64,000 nt of DNA from positions 1 to 64,000 of the forward strand of contig JAWLBX010000002.1 in NCBI GenBank assembly GCA_041687435.1. Direction: 5' to 3'. The notes under the pieces were generated by a model, which was not told where the DNA came from, did no database searches, and saw only the letters and a program-made list of their open reading frames with translations. Positions 1 through 8,358 of the stretch are shown piece by piece. Within the stretch, counting starts at the first letter, position 1; each line of letters starts with the position of its first letter. A program made the translations under genes and the position numbers. This DNA is from JACKII01 sp041687435 (GTDB lineage Bacteria > Pseudomonadota > Alphaproteobacteria > Bin95).

Positions 1-33
1 GGCAGCGGGACCGGCACCGCCGGTCTCGCTGCC
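1..33. repeat. 15-bp inverted repeat at window edge
   Basis: Bases 1-15 and 19-33 form a near-perfect hairpin with one G-T wobble and a 3-base loop. No T-run follows, so it is not a textbook terminator on the plus strand. It lies about 95 bases before the hisZ start and could end an upstream gene outside the window or be part of the hisZ leader. Confidence 0.5.
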
Positions 34-128
34 ACCGCGATGATGCCGCGCCGGGCCGGTCACCCTTGCCAGCCCGGCTAAAGGCATTAGAACGGCCCCG
101 TTCACCCGGAATCCGGAAACGATCCGTC

Positions 129-1274
129 ATGACCGAAAGCACAGCCCTTCTACCCAGCGGCCTGCGGGATACGCTGCCACCCGAAGCCGAGCATGAGGCG
201 CTGGTGACGGAGCATCTGCTGGGCGCGTTCCGCCAGAACGGTTATCGGCAGGTATCACCGCCCCTTATGGAGTTCGAGGCGTCGCTGCTGACTGGGCCGG
301 GTGCGGCCATGACCGACCGCACCTTCCGGCTCGTTGATCCCGCCTCGCACCGCACCCTGGCGGTCCGGGCCGATATCACCCCGCAGATCTCGCGCATTGC
401 CGCCACCCGCCTCAGCCGCTGGCCACGGCCATTGCGGCTTTCCTATAACGGCACCGTGCTGCGCGTCACCGGCGACCAGTTGCGGCCCGACCGGCAATTC
501 CGACAGACTGGAATCGAGTTGGTGGGAAGCAGCGCCATTGCCGCCGACGCGGAGGTTGTGGTGATCGCCGTGGAGGCGCTGACAGCGCTGGGCGTGCAGG
601 GACTGACCGTTGATTTGACATTGCCGACGCTGGCGCCGTCGCTGGTGCCAGCCCTGGCGAAGGACGGAAGCCAGGCCGGCGAGTTGCGGGAGGCGCTGAA
701 CCGGAAGGACATGGCCTCAATTCAGCGGCTGACCGGAAATGCAGCGCCGCTGCTCGAGGCCGTCATGGCGACCGCTGGGCCGGCGGATGCGGCATTGGCC
801 GGACTCGCAACGCTCGACCTGCCAGAGGCCGCCCGCACAGTGCTGGCCCCTGCCCAGGCATTGCTGCCGCTGCTGACGGAAAGCCTGCCGAACCTGACCG
901 TGACCCTCGACCCGGTCGAGCATCGCGGCTTCGAATATCACAGCGGCATCAGCTTCTCGCTGTTTGCACGCGGCCAGCATGGCGAATTGGGCCGCGGCGG
1001 GCGCTATTGGGCGACGGCGGCCGGCTTCGCGGGGGAAACCGCCACCGGCGTCACGCTTTATATGGATATGGTCATGCGGGCGATGGAGCCGGCGGCAAGG
1101 GCCAACCGGCTCTACCTGCCCGCCGGAACGCCGCCTGCCGCGCGGCGCGCACGCCAAGCTGAGGGCTGGTGGACCGTCGCCGGGCTCGATACCAGTCAGC
1201 CCCCCCTGGCCGAGGCGAAGCGCCTGGGCTGCACGCATGCCTGGATCGACGGCGCGGCCAGGGAAATCATCTGA
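129..1274 (+). CDS. hisZ: ATP phosphoribosyltransferase regulatory subunit HisZ
   Basis: HisZ is a catalytically inactive histidyl-tRNA synthetase paralogue. It binds short-form HisG and confers histidine feedback control on the first step of histidine synthesis. The 381-aa product begins like a class II synthetase fold (MTESTALLPSGLRDTLPPEA), keeps the motif-2-like stretch RPDRQFRQTGIELVG, and has the late HRGFEYHSGISFSLF segment, with no anticodon-binding domain. An in-frame ATG lies at 66, but the protein homology begins at 129, so I use 129. No hisG is in view. It converges on the DUF3501 gene with only 3 bases between stops. Family assignment is firm. Confidence 0.93.
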   Translation: MTESTALLPSGLRDTLPPEAEHEALVTEHLLGAFRQNGYRQVSPPLMEFEASLLTGPGAAMTDRTFRLVDPASHRTLAVRADITPQISRIAATRLSRWPRPLRLSYNGTVLRVTGDQLRPDRQFRQTGIELVGSSAIAADAEVVVIAVEALTALGVQGLTVDLTLPTLAPSLVPALAKDGSQAGELREALNRKDMASIQRLTGNAAPLLEAVMATAGPADAALAGLATLDLPEAARTVLAPAQALLPLLTESLPNLTVTLDPVEHRGFEYHSGISFSLFARGQHGELGRGGRYWATAAGFAGETATGVTLYMDMVMRAMEPAARANRLYLPAGTPPAARRARQAEGWWTVAGLDTSQPPLAEAKRLGCTHAWIDGAAREII

Positions 1275-1277
1275 GAA

Positions 1278-1865
1278 TCAGGCGAAATCGTCGGCAAGCG
1301 AGGCGCGGGTCGCTTCGGGGATGACGGCAATATGACCGTACTGTTCGTGCGCGACGCCGACCAACACCTGGGCGCCCGGCTTTTTGAACGCCGCAATCTG
1401 TTCCGGCGTAAAGTCAAAATGGACGAACTGCACCGACGACGCCTTGCCGGCTGCCGTCGTACGGTCCGCGTCGGCCTCCGCCCGGGACATGATACGCTCG
1501 CCGCTAACCTCAATGAACATGGTGTCCTCCACGCCGCCGAGACGGCCCAGGATGGACTTCCGCCGCACCTCGTCGTCAATTTCGAACATGACCGTGGCGA
1601 CCAGTTCCTGGCCCTGCGGGATTAACGGGTTGTAGGCTTCCAGTTCATCGGGTATTTGCTCCTCGCCGCCCTTTTCGATCGCCAGCATCTCGTGCACCTG
1701 ATGCCACATCGTGTCGTAGCTTTCGAAATAGAAGGTGCAGAACGGCCCGACCTCCATCCGGCGGGTTTTCTTGACCGCCGCCATTTTCGTGCGCTGCTCT
1801 TTGCGAATGGCCTCATAGTCGGCGAGCGACATGATGTCGGCCCGGGTGATCTGTTTCCGCGACAT
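1278..1865 (-). CDS. DUF3501 family protein
   Basis: A 195-aa protein of the DUF3501 family, whose biochemical role is not established. The sequence is soluble and acidic, with no signal peptide. It starts MSRKQITRADIMSLADYE; the in-frame ATG further upstream lies inside the Fe-S gene and is ignored. It sits 29 bases after the CCG/Fe-S gene and in the same cluster as a rubrerythrin. This association recurs in proteobacteria, so a role in the same peroxide or iron process is inferred. No catalytic motif is recognisable to me. Confidence 0.85.
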   Translation of the reverse strand: MSRKQITRADIMSLADYEAIRKEQRTKMAAVKKTRRMEVGPFCTFYFESYDTMWHQVHEMLAIEKGGEEQIPDELEAYNPLIPQGQELVATVMFEIDDEVRRKSILGRLGGVEDTMFIEVSGERIMSRAEADADRTTAAGKASSVQFVHFDFTPEQIAAFKKPGAQVLVGVAHEQYGHIAVIPEATRASLADDFA

Positions 1866-1894
1866 GGCGCAGGTACCTTCTCTGTTATATCGGT

Positions 1895-3247
1895 TCAGGC
1901 AAGCCCATAGGCGCGGGCGAACAGTTCGACCGGGTGCGACGCGTCCTCGACGCGGGCCCCCGCTTCGATCAGGCCCATGCCCTGGGCGATGTGCATACCG
2001 GCGAGCGGGCATTCGGACACGACATAGTGTTTGCCTTGTGCCTCCTTGGCGTTCTTGACCGCCTGCCGGGCCACCGGTTTCCCAACCTTGTGCGCTACCT
2101 CGTAATGATCTTTCATGATGCCCCAGGAACCGCCATGGCCGGAGCAGCGCTCGATCACTTTCAGGTCGATATCCGGGATCAGGCGCAGCAGTTCCGCCGC
2201 CTTCTGGCCCATGTTCTGCGCGCGGGCATGACAGGCAATGTGGACGGTCACGCTGCCGTCGAGCGGTTTCAGGCCGTCGGCCAGCCCTTCATTCTTGGCG
2301 ATATCGACGAGGTATTCGCTGATATCCTTGGCTGCGCCTGACAACGCCTTCACGTTGTCGTCGTCCGGAACGAGCAACGGCCACTCGAATTTCAGCATCA
2401 GCGTGCAGGAGGGCACCAGAGAAATGATCGGAAGGCCGGCATCCACCTGCGGCCGCAATTGCGCCGCCACCTTGCGCGCCCGGTCGGCGACATTGGCGAT
2501 ATCGCCATGCTCCAACTGGGGCATGCCACAGCACATCGGATAGATCAGTTCGGCGTCGACACCGTTCTTGGCCAGGATCGACAGGGCCGCGGTGCCGGTC
2601 TCCGTCCGGTTATGCTCGGCAAAGCAGGTGGCGAAAACCAGCGCCTTGCGCGCTGCTGCCGGCGCGGACGCATCCCGCGGCTCAGGCTTGGCCTTGGCTT
2701 GCGCGGTCAGCGGCTTGGCGGCGTATGTCGGCAGCGCCGCGTCGCGATGCACGCCCATCGTGCTTTCGAGCAGCGGCCGCGTGAGGCCGTTGCCCTCGCG
2801 GCTGGCCCAGTTGCAGAGACCCGGCGCAATCCGCGCCAATGAGGCGTTGCGGTCGGTTTCCGTCAACTGTTTCTCGCCGAACGGCACCCCGTTCTTCTCG
2901 AACTCCGCATAGCGGTAACGCAGCATCAGGTGCGGGAAATCGATGTTGAATTCGTGCGGCGGCACATAAGGGCACTTGGTCAGAAAGCACATATCGCAGA
3001 GCGTGCAGGCGTCGACGACCGGCTTGAAATCCTTGCTCTCAACCGTATCCAGCTCCAGCGATGGCGCTTCGTCGATCAGGTCGAACAGCCGAGGGAAGGA
3101 ATCGCAAAGGTTGAAGCATCGGCGGCAACCGTGGCAGATGTCGAACACGCGGCGCAATTCATCGTCGATCGCCTTGGGGTCGGTAAAATCCGGCTCGTTC
3201 CAGGGCACGGGATGACGAATCGGGGCTTCCAAACTTCCTTCAGCCAT
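1895..3247 (-). CDS. Heterodisulfide reductase/GlcF-like (Fe-S)-binding protein
   Basis: A 450-aa soluble electron-transfer protein. Two ferredoxin-type cysteine groups are visible: Cys38/41/44/48 (CHGCRRCFNLC) and Cys81/84/87/92 (CTLCDMCFLTKCP), each followed by proline-type spacing typical of 4Fe-4S clusters. Two CCG domains follow, one with YPMCCGMPQ and one with ERCSGHGGSWG then SECPLAGMH. This is the architecture of GlcF and HdrD-type subunits, but no flavin partner is adjacent. Its neighbours are rubrerythrin upstream and DUF3501 downstream, so I infer that it feeds electrons to the rubrerythrin. The start at 3247 has a strong AAGGAG site. An intrinsic terminator separates it from the rubrerythrin, implying partial readthrough or its own promoter. 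Confidence 0.87.
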   Translation of the reverse strand: MAEGSLEAPIRHPVPWNEPDFTDPKAIDDELRRVFDICHGCRRCFNLCDSFPRLFDLIDEAPSLELDTVESKDFKPVVDACTLCDMCFLTKCPYVPPHEFNIDFPHLMLRYRYAEFEKNGVPFGEKQLTETDRNASLARIAPGLCNWASREGNGLTRPLLESTMGVHRDAALPTYAAKPLTAQAKAKPEPRDASAPAAARKALVFATCFAEHNRTETGTAALSILAKNGVDAELIYPMCCGMPQLEHGDIANVADRARKVAAQLRPQVDAGLPIISLVPSCTLMLKFEWPLLVPDDDNVKALSGAAKDISEYLVDIAKNEGLADGLKPLDGSVTVHIACHARAQNMGQKAAELLRLIPDIDLKVIERCSGHGGSWGIMKDHYEVAHKVGKPVARQAVKNAKEAQGKHYVVSECPLAGMHIAQGMGLIEAGARVEDASHPVELFARAYGLA

Positions 3248-3315
3248 TGCACGCTCCTTCTAGGCGCACAGAACAGCGCCGGGATTTGCCAGCTTCCAAG
3301 CAAACGAATTGTCAG

Positions 3316-3350
3316 AAAATAGGGCGGGGCGCCGGAATTGGACGCCCCGC
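3316..3350 (-). terminator. Intrinsic terminator after rubrerythrin
   Basis: On the minus strand an 8-bp perfect stem (GCGGGGCG at 3343-3350, pairing with 3324-3331) with an 11-base loop is followed by CCTATTTTC. It lies 20 bases past the rubrerythrin stop and would uncouple it from the Fe-S gene. Confidence 0.8.
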
Positions 3351-3369
3351 AATATCAGGCCCGCTGGCC

Positions 3370-3786
3370 CTAGGCCAGATCGGCCAGAGCCTTCTGGAAG
3401 CGGCCAGCGTGGCTGCGCTCGGCTTTTGCCAGGGTCTCGAACCAATCGGCGATTTCGTCAAAACCTTCCTCGCGAGCGGTCCGCGCCATGCCCGGATACA
3501 TGTCGGTATACTCGTGAGTCTCGCCGATAATCGCAGCATTCAGGTTCTTGTCGGTGGAACCGATCGGCTCACCGGTGGCCGGATCGCCCACTTCCTCGAG
3601 AAATTCCAGATGGCCGTGCGCGTGGCCGGTCTCGCCCTCGGCAGTGGAGCGGAAGACAGAGGCAACATCGTTGTAGCCTTCCACGTCCGCCTTTTGCGCG
3701 AAATACAGATAACGGCGGTTGGCCTGCGATTCGCCGGCGAATGCAGCCTTCAGATTGTCTTCGGTCTTGGTGCCCTTGAGCGACAT
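3370..3786 (-). CDS. Rubrerythrin (no rubredoxin domain)
   Basis: A 138-aa ferritin-like diiron protein that reduces hydrogen peroxide. The helices carry the expected Glu and His ligands (GESQANRRYLYFAQ near residue 18, EGETGHAHGHLEFL, GETHEYTDMYPGM and KAERSHAGRFQ). It lacks the C-terminal rubredoxin domain of classical rubrerythrin, so an external electron donor is needed; the CCG/Fe-S protein next door is the obvious candidate. I choose ATG 3786 over the upstream in-frame start because an AGGAAGGT site precedes it and family members begin here. A candidate Irr site lies upstream. Confidence 0.92.
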   Translation of the reverse strand: MSLKGTKTEDNLKAAFAGESQANRRYLYFAQKADVEGYNDVASVFRSTAEGETGHAHGHLEFLEEVGDPATGEPIGSTDKNLNAAIIGETHEYTDMYPGMARTAREEGFDEIADWFETLAKAERSHAGRFQKALADLA

Positions 3787-3878
3787 GGGTGACCTTCCTT
3801 CAGGATAAAGAGCCAATTCCTACGCGGAACCGGGAAACCCCGTTCACGCTATCACAATTTGAGCTTTTCCTTGCCGGT

Positions 3879-3902
3879 TGTCAAGTTTCGAATTAATCCA
3901 AA
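3879..3902 (-). promoter_or_regulatory. Rubrerythrin -35 box with candidate Irr (ICE-like) operator
   Basis: On the minus strand a consensus -35 TTGACA occupies 3879-3884. Directly upstream, 3886-3902 reads TTTCGAATTAATCCAAA on the plus strand: two 7-base arms around a 3-base spacer, 5 of 7 positions symmetric. This resembles the published ICE motif (TTTAGAA-N3-TTCTAAA) in spacing and composition. The irr gene lies immediately upstream. That the site binds Irr is inferred; no clear -10 is seen. Confidence 0.5.
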
Positions 3903-3925
3903 AATTACTGTATCTTATTGATTTC

Positions 3926-4342
3926 TCAAGTGCGAGATCGCACGCGGATGACAATATCCACGCGGTCGATCTCAGTTCCGTCTGGCGGCAATGGCAGGGA
4001 CGCGACGTTGACGTCAGCTTCCGGAATGTCGGATAGGCCGCCATCTTCTACATTGAGAAAATGATGATGGGCGCTGGTATTGGTATCGAAATAGGACCGC
4101 CCCGGCTCAACCACTACTTCCCGCAACATGCCGACATCACGGAACTGGTTCAGCGTGTTGTAGACAGTCGCCAACGAGACGGAGAGGCCGGCCCGCTCGG
4201 ATTCCGCGTGCAGCTGATCCGCGGTCACATGACGGTCGCCATTGGCGAACAGGATCTTTCCCAGCCCGACACGCTGCCGCGTCGGCCTCAGGCCAACGCG
4301 CCGAAGCCGGTCAATGATAGCCGTGAAGTTTCTGTTCGTCAT
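3926..4342 (-). CDS. irr: Fur-family regulator, Irr type
   Basis: A 138-aa Fur-superfamily repressor with a winged-helix N-terminus (RLRRVGLRPTRQRVGLGKIL, then SVSLATVYNTLNQF) and the triple histidine HHH at residues 92-94 that is characteristic of alphaproteobacterial Irr and implicated in heme binding. The C-terminal CxxC zinc pairs of Fur and Zur are absent. The N-terminal heme regulatory Cys-Pro seen in Bradyrhizobium is also absent. Irr controls iron-storage, heme and peroxide genes under low iron. Adjacency to rubrerythrin fits. The start at 4342 is chosen because an upstream ATG adds an unrelated extension. Confidence 0.87.
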   Translation of the reverse strand: MTNRNFTAIIDRLRRVGLRPTRQRVGLGKILFANGDRHVTADQLHAESERAGLSVSLATVYNTLNQFRDVGMLREVVVEPGRSYFDTNTSAHHHFLNVEDGGLSDIPEADVNVASLPLPPDGTEIDRVDIVIRVRSRT

Positions 4343-4370
4343 AACCTGTGCTGACCACCTGACGGCTCGC

Positions 4371-4407
4371 AACGGCGAGCATCGCCGTTACAAAGAATGT
4401 ATATACA
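4371..4407. promoter_or_regulatory. Hairpin and TGTATATACA palindrome upstream of irr
   Basis: An exact 8-bp inverted repeat (4371-4378 with 4382-4389, loop GCA) and, 9 bases further, a perfect 10-bp palindrome TGTATATACA (4398-4407) lie in the 128-base gap upstream of irr. The palindrome could be an operator. The hairpin could help terminate the nitronate monooxygenase transcript, but no T-run follows it. Confidence 0.4.
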
Positions 4408-4470
4408 CCGATAGCCGAACGCCACAATGACAAACACGAGATTTGACGATCAACCGACTGTTTTCTGGCC

Positions 4471-5871
4471 TCAAGCGCCGGTCTTGATCCGCTCCACCAG
4501 GGCATTGACGGTCGGTATGTACCCATTGGCATAAAAGGGATCGCTGGCGAACCGGAATGCGTTATGGCCCGCAAACATCAACTGCGAATCCGGTTCGCTG
4601 CCATGGCCGATATTCTGAAGCGTCTTCTGAATGCAATAGGACCGCGGGTCGGTCTTGCGCCCCGTCGTGCCGCTCTCGTTTTCTGCCCAATTGGAAAAAC
4701 GGCAGGCTGACAGGCAGCCCATGCATTCGATCTGGTCGGTCAGGATTTCATTGCGTGTCTCCATCGACACGAACATCAAGGTCGAGTCCGGTGTGCGCAT
4801 CGCTTCGACAAAACCCTGCGCCTGCCATGCTTCAGCCCGGTGCAAATCTTCCGCCGTCACATAGACCTTGCGGCCGCGCGGCCCCATGGCAAAAGGGGTA
4901 TCGTGGTCGCCGACAGGCTCGCTGGAAAATGCGATCTGCCGTTCGGTCCGGCCCTTCAGTTCCTCAAGAAACTCGTTATGCACGGCAGAGGAATAGAAAC
5001 CGGTCGGGCTGAACCGATTGAGGTAGATATCGCCTTCCTGCAGTGTCAGCAGCCGCTGCTTCCACTTGTCCGAAATCGGGCTTTCCTGGGTCAGCAATGG
5101 CCGGGTGCCGAACTGGAACGCAACCGGTGCAATTTCCGGATCCTCGATCCAATCCGCCCACTCGTCCAACCGCCAGACGCCGCCGGCCATGATGACCGGC
5201 GTATCGTGCAGGCCAGCCTCGTTCAGCACCTTGCGCAATTCGCGCACCCGCGGTTTTGGATCCTCGGGATGTTCCGGATCCTCGCTGTTAGACAGGCCGT
5301 TGTGCCCGCCGGCCAGCCAGGGGTCCTCGTACACGACGCCGCCCAGCAGTTCGGGATATTTGTGGTAGGCGCGCTTCCACAGCGCCCGGAACGCCCGGGC
5401 GGACGATACGATCGGATAATAATACACGCCATACGAGGCCGCGATCTCGGCAACCTTGTAAGGCATGCCGGCACCGCAGGTAACGCCGTCGATCAAGCCG
5501 GCTGCGCCTTGCAGCGTTCCGTGCAGCACCTGCTCGGCCCCGCCCATTTCCCATAGCACATTCATGTGGATCGGGCCGGCGCCCTCGGCACGTTCGTAAG
5601 CAACACGCGCCTGATAGATGGCACCACGCACGGCGTGCGCCACCAACTCATCGTGCCGGTCCCGGCGGGTTTTGCCCAGATAAAGCTGTGTAACGAGATT
5701 GCCGTCGTCGTCGTAGGAATCCGCATTCACACCGGAAAACGTCCCGACGCCGCCGGTTGCGGCCCACGCACCGGAGCTTTCACCGTTCGACACCGCAATG
5801 CCCTTGCCCCCTTCCACCAGGGGCAACGCATCGCGGCCAGACAACCTAACCTCTTTCAACAAAAAGCCCAC
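4471..5871 (-). CDS. Nitronate monooxygenase-like FMN enzyme
   Basis: A 466-aa flavin TIM-barrel protein of the 2-nitropropane dioxygenase/nitronate monooxygenase superfamily. Visible barrel elements are the N-terminal GIAVSNGESSGAWAATGGVGTFSG, the GVTCGAGMPYKVAEI strand, APVIMAGGVW-type phosphate binding (VIMAGGVWRLDEW) and FQFGTRPLLTQES. The C-terminal third carries a cysteine cluster (QIECMGCLSACRFSNW) beyond the usual domain, so the substrate may not be a nitronate. The start is GTG at 5871 with AAAGGG 9 bases upstream. It lies 36 bases after the pnp stop and is probably co-transcribed with it. Confidence 0.75.
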   Translation of the reverse strand: MGFLLKEVRLSGRDALPLVEGGKGIAVSNGESSGAWAATGGVGTFSGVNADSYDDDGNLVTQLYLGKTRRDRHDELVAHAVRGAIYQARVAYERAEGAGPIHMNVLWEMGGAEQVLHGTLQGAAGLIDGVTCGAGMPYKVAEIAASYGVYYYPIVSSARAFRALWKRAYHKYPELLGGVVYEDPWLAGGHNGLSNSEDPEHPEDPKPRVRELRKVLNEAGLHDTPVIMAGGVWRLDEWADWIEDPEIAPVAFQFGTRPLLTQESPISDKWKQRLLTLQEGDIYLNRFSPTGFYSSAVHNEFLEELKGRTERQIAFSSEPVGDHDTPFAMGPRGRKVYVTAEDLHRAEAWQAQGFVEAMRTPDSTLMFVSMETRNEILTDQIECMGCLSACRFSNWAENESGTTGRKTDPRSYCIQKTLQNIGHGSEPDSQLMFAGHNAFRFASDPFYANGYIPTVNALVERIKTGA

Positions 5872-5907
5872 TGGGCAAACCCTTTCCCGGTCAATTCCGA
5901 ACGAGGC

Positions 5908-8028
5908 CTAAGCGTCCGCTTCCGCGTCCGTTATTTCCTCGCCGGTTTCCTGGTTAACGACTTTCATCGACAGCTTGACCTTGCCGCGATCGTCGATGCC
6001 CAGGCATTTCACCTTGACCATTTGGCCTTCGCTCAGGACATCGCCAACCGATTTCACCCGCTCGTTTTTCAACTCGCTGATGTGCACCAGGCCGTCGCGC
6101 GGGCCGAGGAAGTTCACGAAGGCACCAAAATCCATGATTTTGACGACCTTGCCTTCGTAGATCACGCCGACCTCCGGCTCCGCGACAATTCCGCGGATCC
6201 AGTCCACCGCGCGCTGCGCGGCTTCGGGGTCGGTGCTGGCGATTTTGACGGTGCCGTCATCCTCGATATCCACCTTGGCGCCGGTCTTCTCCACAATCTC
6301 GCGGATCACTTTACCGCCGGTGCCGATGATATCGCGGATCTTGTCCTTCGGCACTTTCATCGTGGTGATGCGCGGCGCATTCTGGCTGACCTCGGTCCGG
6401 GCGTTGCCAATGGCCCGTTCCATCTCGCCCAGAATATGCATCCGGCCATCGCGCGCTTGGTCCAGGGCGACCTGCATGATCTCCTCGGTGATCGAGGTGA
6501 TCTTGATATCCATCTGCAACGAGGTCACACCTACCGCGGTGCCGGCGACCTTGAAGTCCATGTCGCCCAGATGATCCTCGTCGCCGAGAATGTCGGACAG
6601 CACGGCAAAGCGGTCGCCTTCCTTGATCAGGCCCATGGCGATGCCCGCAACCGGCCGCTTCAGGGGTACGCCCGCATCCATCAATGCCATGGAAGTGCCG
6701 CAGACAGTGGCCATGGAGGACGAGCCATTCGATTCGGTGATCTCCGACACTACACGCATGGTGTAGGGGAAATCATCCTTCTTAGGCAGCAGCGGCCGCA
6801 CGGCGCGCCAGGCAAGCTTGCCATGGCCGATTTCGCGTCGGCCCGGCGGTCCGAACCGGCCGGCCTCGCCCACCGAATAGGGCGGGAAGTTATAGTGCAG
6901 CAGGAAGTGCTCGCGGTAATCGCCGCTGAGCGTATCCATCATCTGCTCGTCCTGAGCGGTGCCAAGCGTGGCAACCACCAGAGCCTGCGTCTCGCCACGG
7001 GTGAACAGTGCCGAACCGTGGGCACGCGGCAGGACACCAATTTCCGGGACAATTGGACGAATGTCCGTCGTCGTGCGGCCGTCAATGCGCTTTCCCGTGT
7101 CGAGAATGCTGCCACGAACAATGTCGCTTTCCAGCTGCTTGAACAGGCCGCCGACGGCTTCCGCATCGCCATCTTCATCAGCGATCGCGGCGACCGCTAC
7201 CGATTTGACCGCGGAAATTGCATCCTGGCGCTCGGTCTTTCCGGCGATCTGGTAGGCATTGCGCACGCCTTCGCCAGCCAGTTCCGCCAAACGCGAGCGG
7301 AGCGCGGCAACACCATCAGCCTCTGCCGGCAATTGCCATGGCTCCTTGGCGGACTCTTCCGCTAGGTCGATAATGCAGTCGATCACCGGTTGGAAGCCCC
7401 GGTGGCCGAACATCACGGCCTCCAGCATGCGGGCTTCCGAAAGTTCGTGCGCCTCCGACTCGACCATCAGCACGCCGGCGCTGGTGCCAGCGACGATCAG
7501 ATCCAGCGCCGTTTCCTTCATCTGGTCCAGCGTCGGGTTCAACACCAGTTCGCCATCGATCTCCGCAACGCGGGCGCCACCGATTGGCCCCATGAACGGA
7601 ATACCCGAAATGGTAAGGGCCGCACTGGTGCCGATCATGGCGACGATATCGGGATCGTTCTCCATGTCATGCGCAACAACGGTGCAGATCACCTGCGTTT
7701 CGTTGCTGAATCCCTTGGCAAACAAAGGGCGGATCGGGCGATCGATCAGGCGGGAGGTGAGAACCTCCTTCTCGCTCGGCCGCGCCTCACGTTTAAAAAA
7801 GCCGCCGGGAATCTTACCGACAGCATATGTTTTTTCCTGATAGTGAACGCTCAACGGGAAAAAATCGATTCCGGCACGCGGCTTCTTTTCCGCAACCGCG
7901 GTGCAAAGCACAGAAGTGCCGCCATAGGTCACAAGAACTGCACCATCGGCCTGGCGGGCAATCCGCCCCGTTTCCAGGGTGAGGGTGCGCCCCGCCCAGG
8001 TTATTTCTTTTCGAACAATATCGAACAT
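5908..8028 (-). CDS. pnp: Polynucleotide phosphorylase
   Basis: The phosphorolytic 3'-5' exoribonuclease of the RNA degradosome, 706 aa, the usual length. It contains two RNase PH domains (FPLSVHYQEKTYAVGKIPGG early; RAHGSALFTRGETQALV in the second), a KH domain near residue 566 (DIIGTGGKVIREIVEKTG) and a C-terminal S1 domain from about 625 (YEGKVVKIMDFGAFVNF). It lies last in the classical rpsO-pnp pair, 60 bases after rpsO. The short leader offers room for the pnp autoregulatory structures known elsewhere, but I see no clear double hairpin. Confidence 0.98.
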   Translation of the reverse strand: MFDIVRKEITWAGRTLTLETGRIARQADGAVLVTYGGTSVLCTAVAEKKPRAGIDFFPLSVHYQEKTYAVGKIPGGFFKREARPSEKEVLTSRLIDRPIRPLFAKGFSNETQVICTVVAHDMENDPDIVAMIGTSAALTISGIPFMGPIGGARVAEIDGELVLNPTLDQMKETALDLIVAGTSAGVLMVESEAHELSEARMLEAVMFGHRGFQPVIDCIIDLAEESAKEPWQLPAEADGVAALRSRLAELAGEGVRNAYQIAGKTERQDAISAVKSVAVAAIADEDGDAEAVGGLFKQLESDIVRGSILDTGKRIDGRTTTDIRPIVPEIGVLPRAHGSALFTRGETQALVVATLGTAQDEQMMDTLSGDYREHFLLHYNFPPYSVGEAGRFGPPGRREIGHGKLAWRAVRPLLPKKDDFPYTMRVVSEITESNGSSSMATVCGTSMALMDAGVPLKRPVAGIAMGLIKEGDRFAVLSDILGDEDHLGDMDFKVAGTAVGVTSLQMDIKITSITEEIMQVALDQARDGRMHILGEMERAIGNARTEVSQNAPRITTMKVPKDKIRDIIGTGGKVIREIVEKTGAKVDIEDDGTVKIASTDPEAAQRAVDWIRGIVAEPEVGVIYEGKVVKIMDFGAFVNFLGPRDGLVHISELKNERVKSVGDVLSEGQMVKVKCLGIDDRGKVKLSMKVVNQETGEEITDAEADA

Positions 8029-8088
8029 GCGTTCGTCTTCCTTACATCAGACGGCGCCAAGCCCATTCCTGACGCCGGTTTCAAAAAA

Positions 8089-8358
8089 TTAGCGGCGTAT
8101 GCCAAGGCGCTGGATCAAACTGCGATAGCGAGCCTCTTCCTGGCGGCGGACATAGTCCAGCATGCTGCGACGCTGGCCGACCAGCATCAACAGACCGCGG
8201 CGGGAGTGCACGTCTTTCTTGTGGTCCTTCAGGTGCTCGGTCAGGTTCTTGATCCGCTCGGTCAAGATCGCGACCTGCACCTCCGGCGAGCCGGTGTCGC
8301 CCTCGACACGGCCGTATTCCTTGATCAACTCTTGCTTACGCTCAGGCGTGATCGACAT
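8089..8358 (-). CDS. rpsO: 30S ribosomal protein S15
   Basis: An 89-aa primary 16S rRNA-binding protein of the platform; it binds the helix 20/22 junction. The sequence is the family's full length and contains GDTGSPEVQVAILTERI and the C-terminal RRSMLDYVRRQEEARYRSLI. Its start overlaps the truB stop by 17 bases, so the two are translationally coupled. It precedes pnp as in most proteobacteria. Confidence 0.98.
   Translation of the reverse strand: MSITPERKQELIKEYGRVEGDTGSPEVQVAILTERIKNLTEHLKDHKKDVHSRRGLLMLVGQRRSMLDYVRRQEEARYRSLIQRLGIRR

Noticed and set aside
5566..7365. 599-codon open frame on the plus strand
   Set aside because: Antisense to pnp and the nitronate monooxygenase gene; no ribosome site or recognisable fold.
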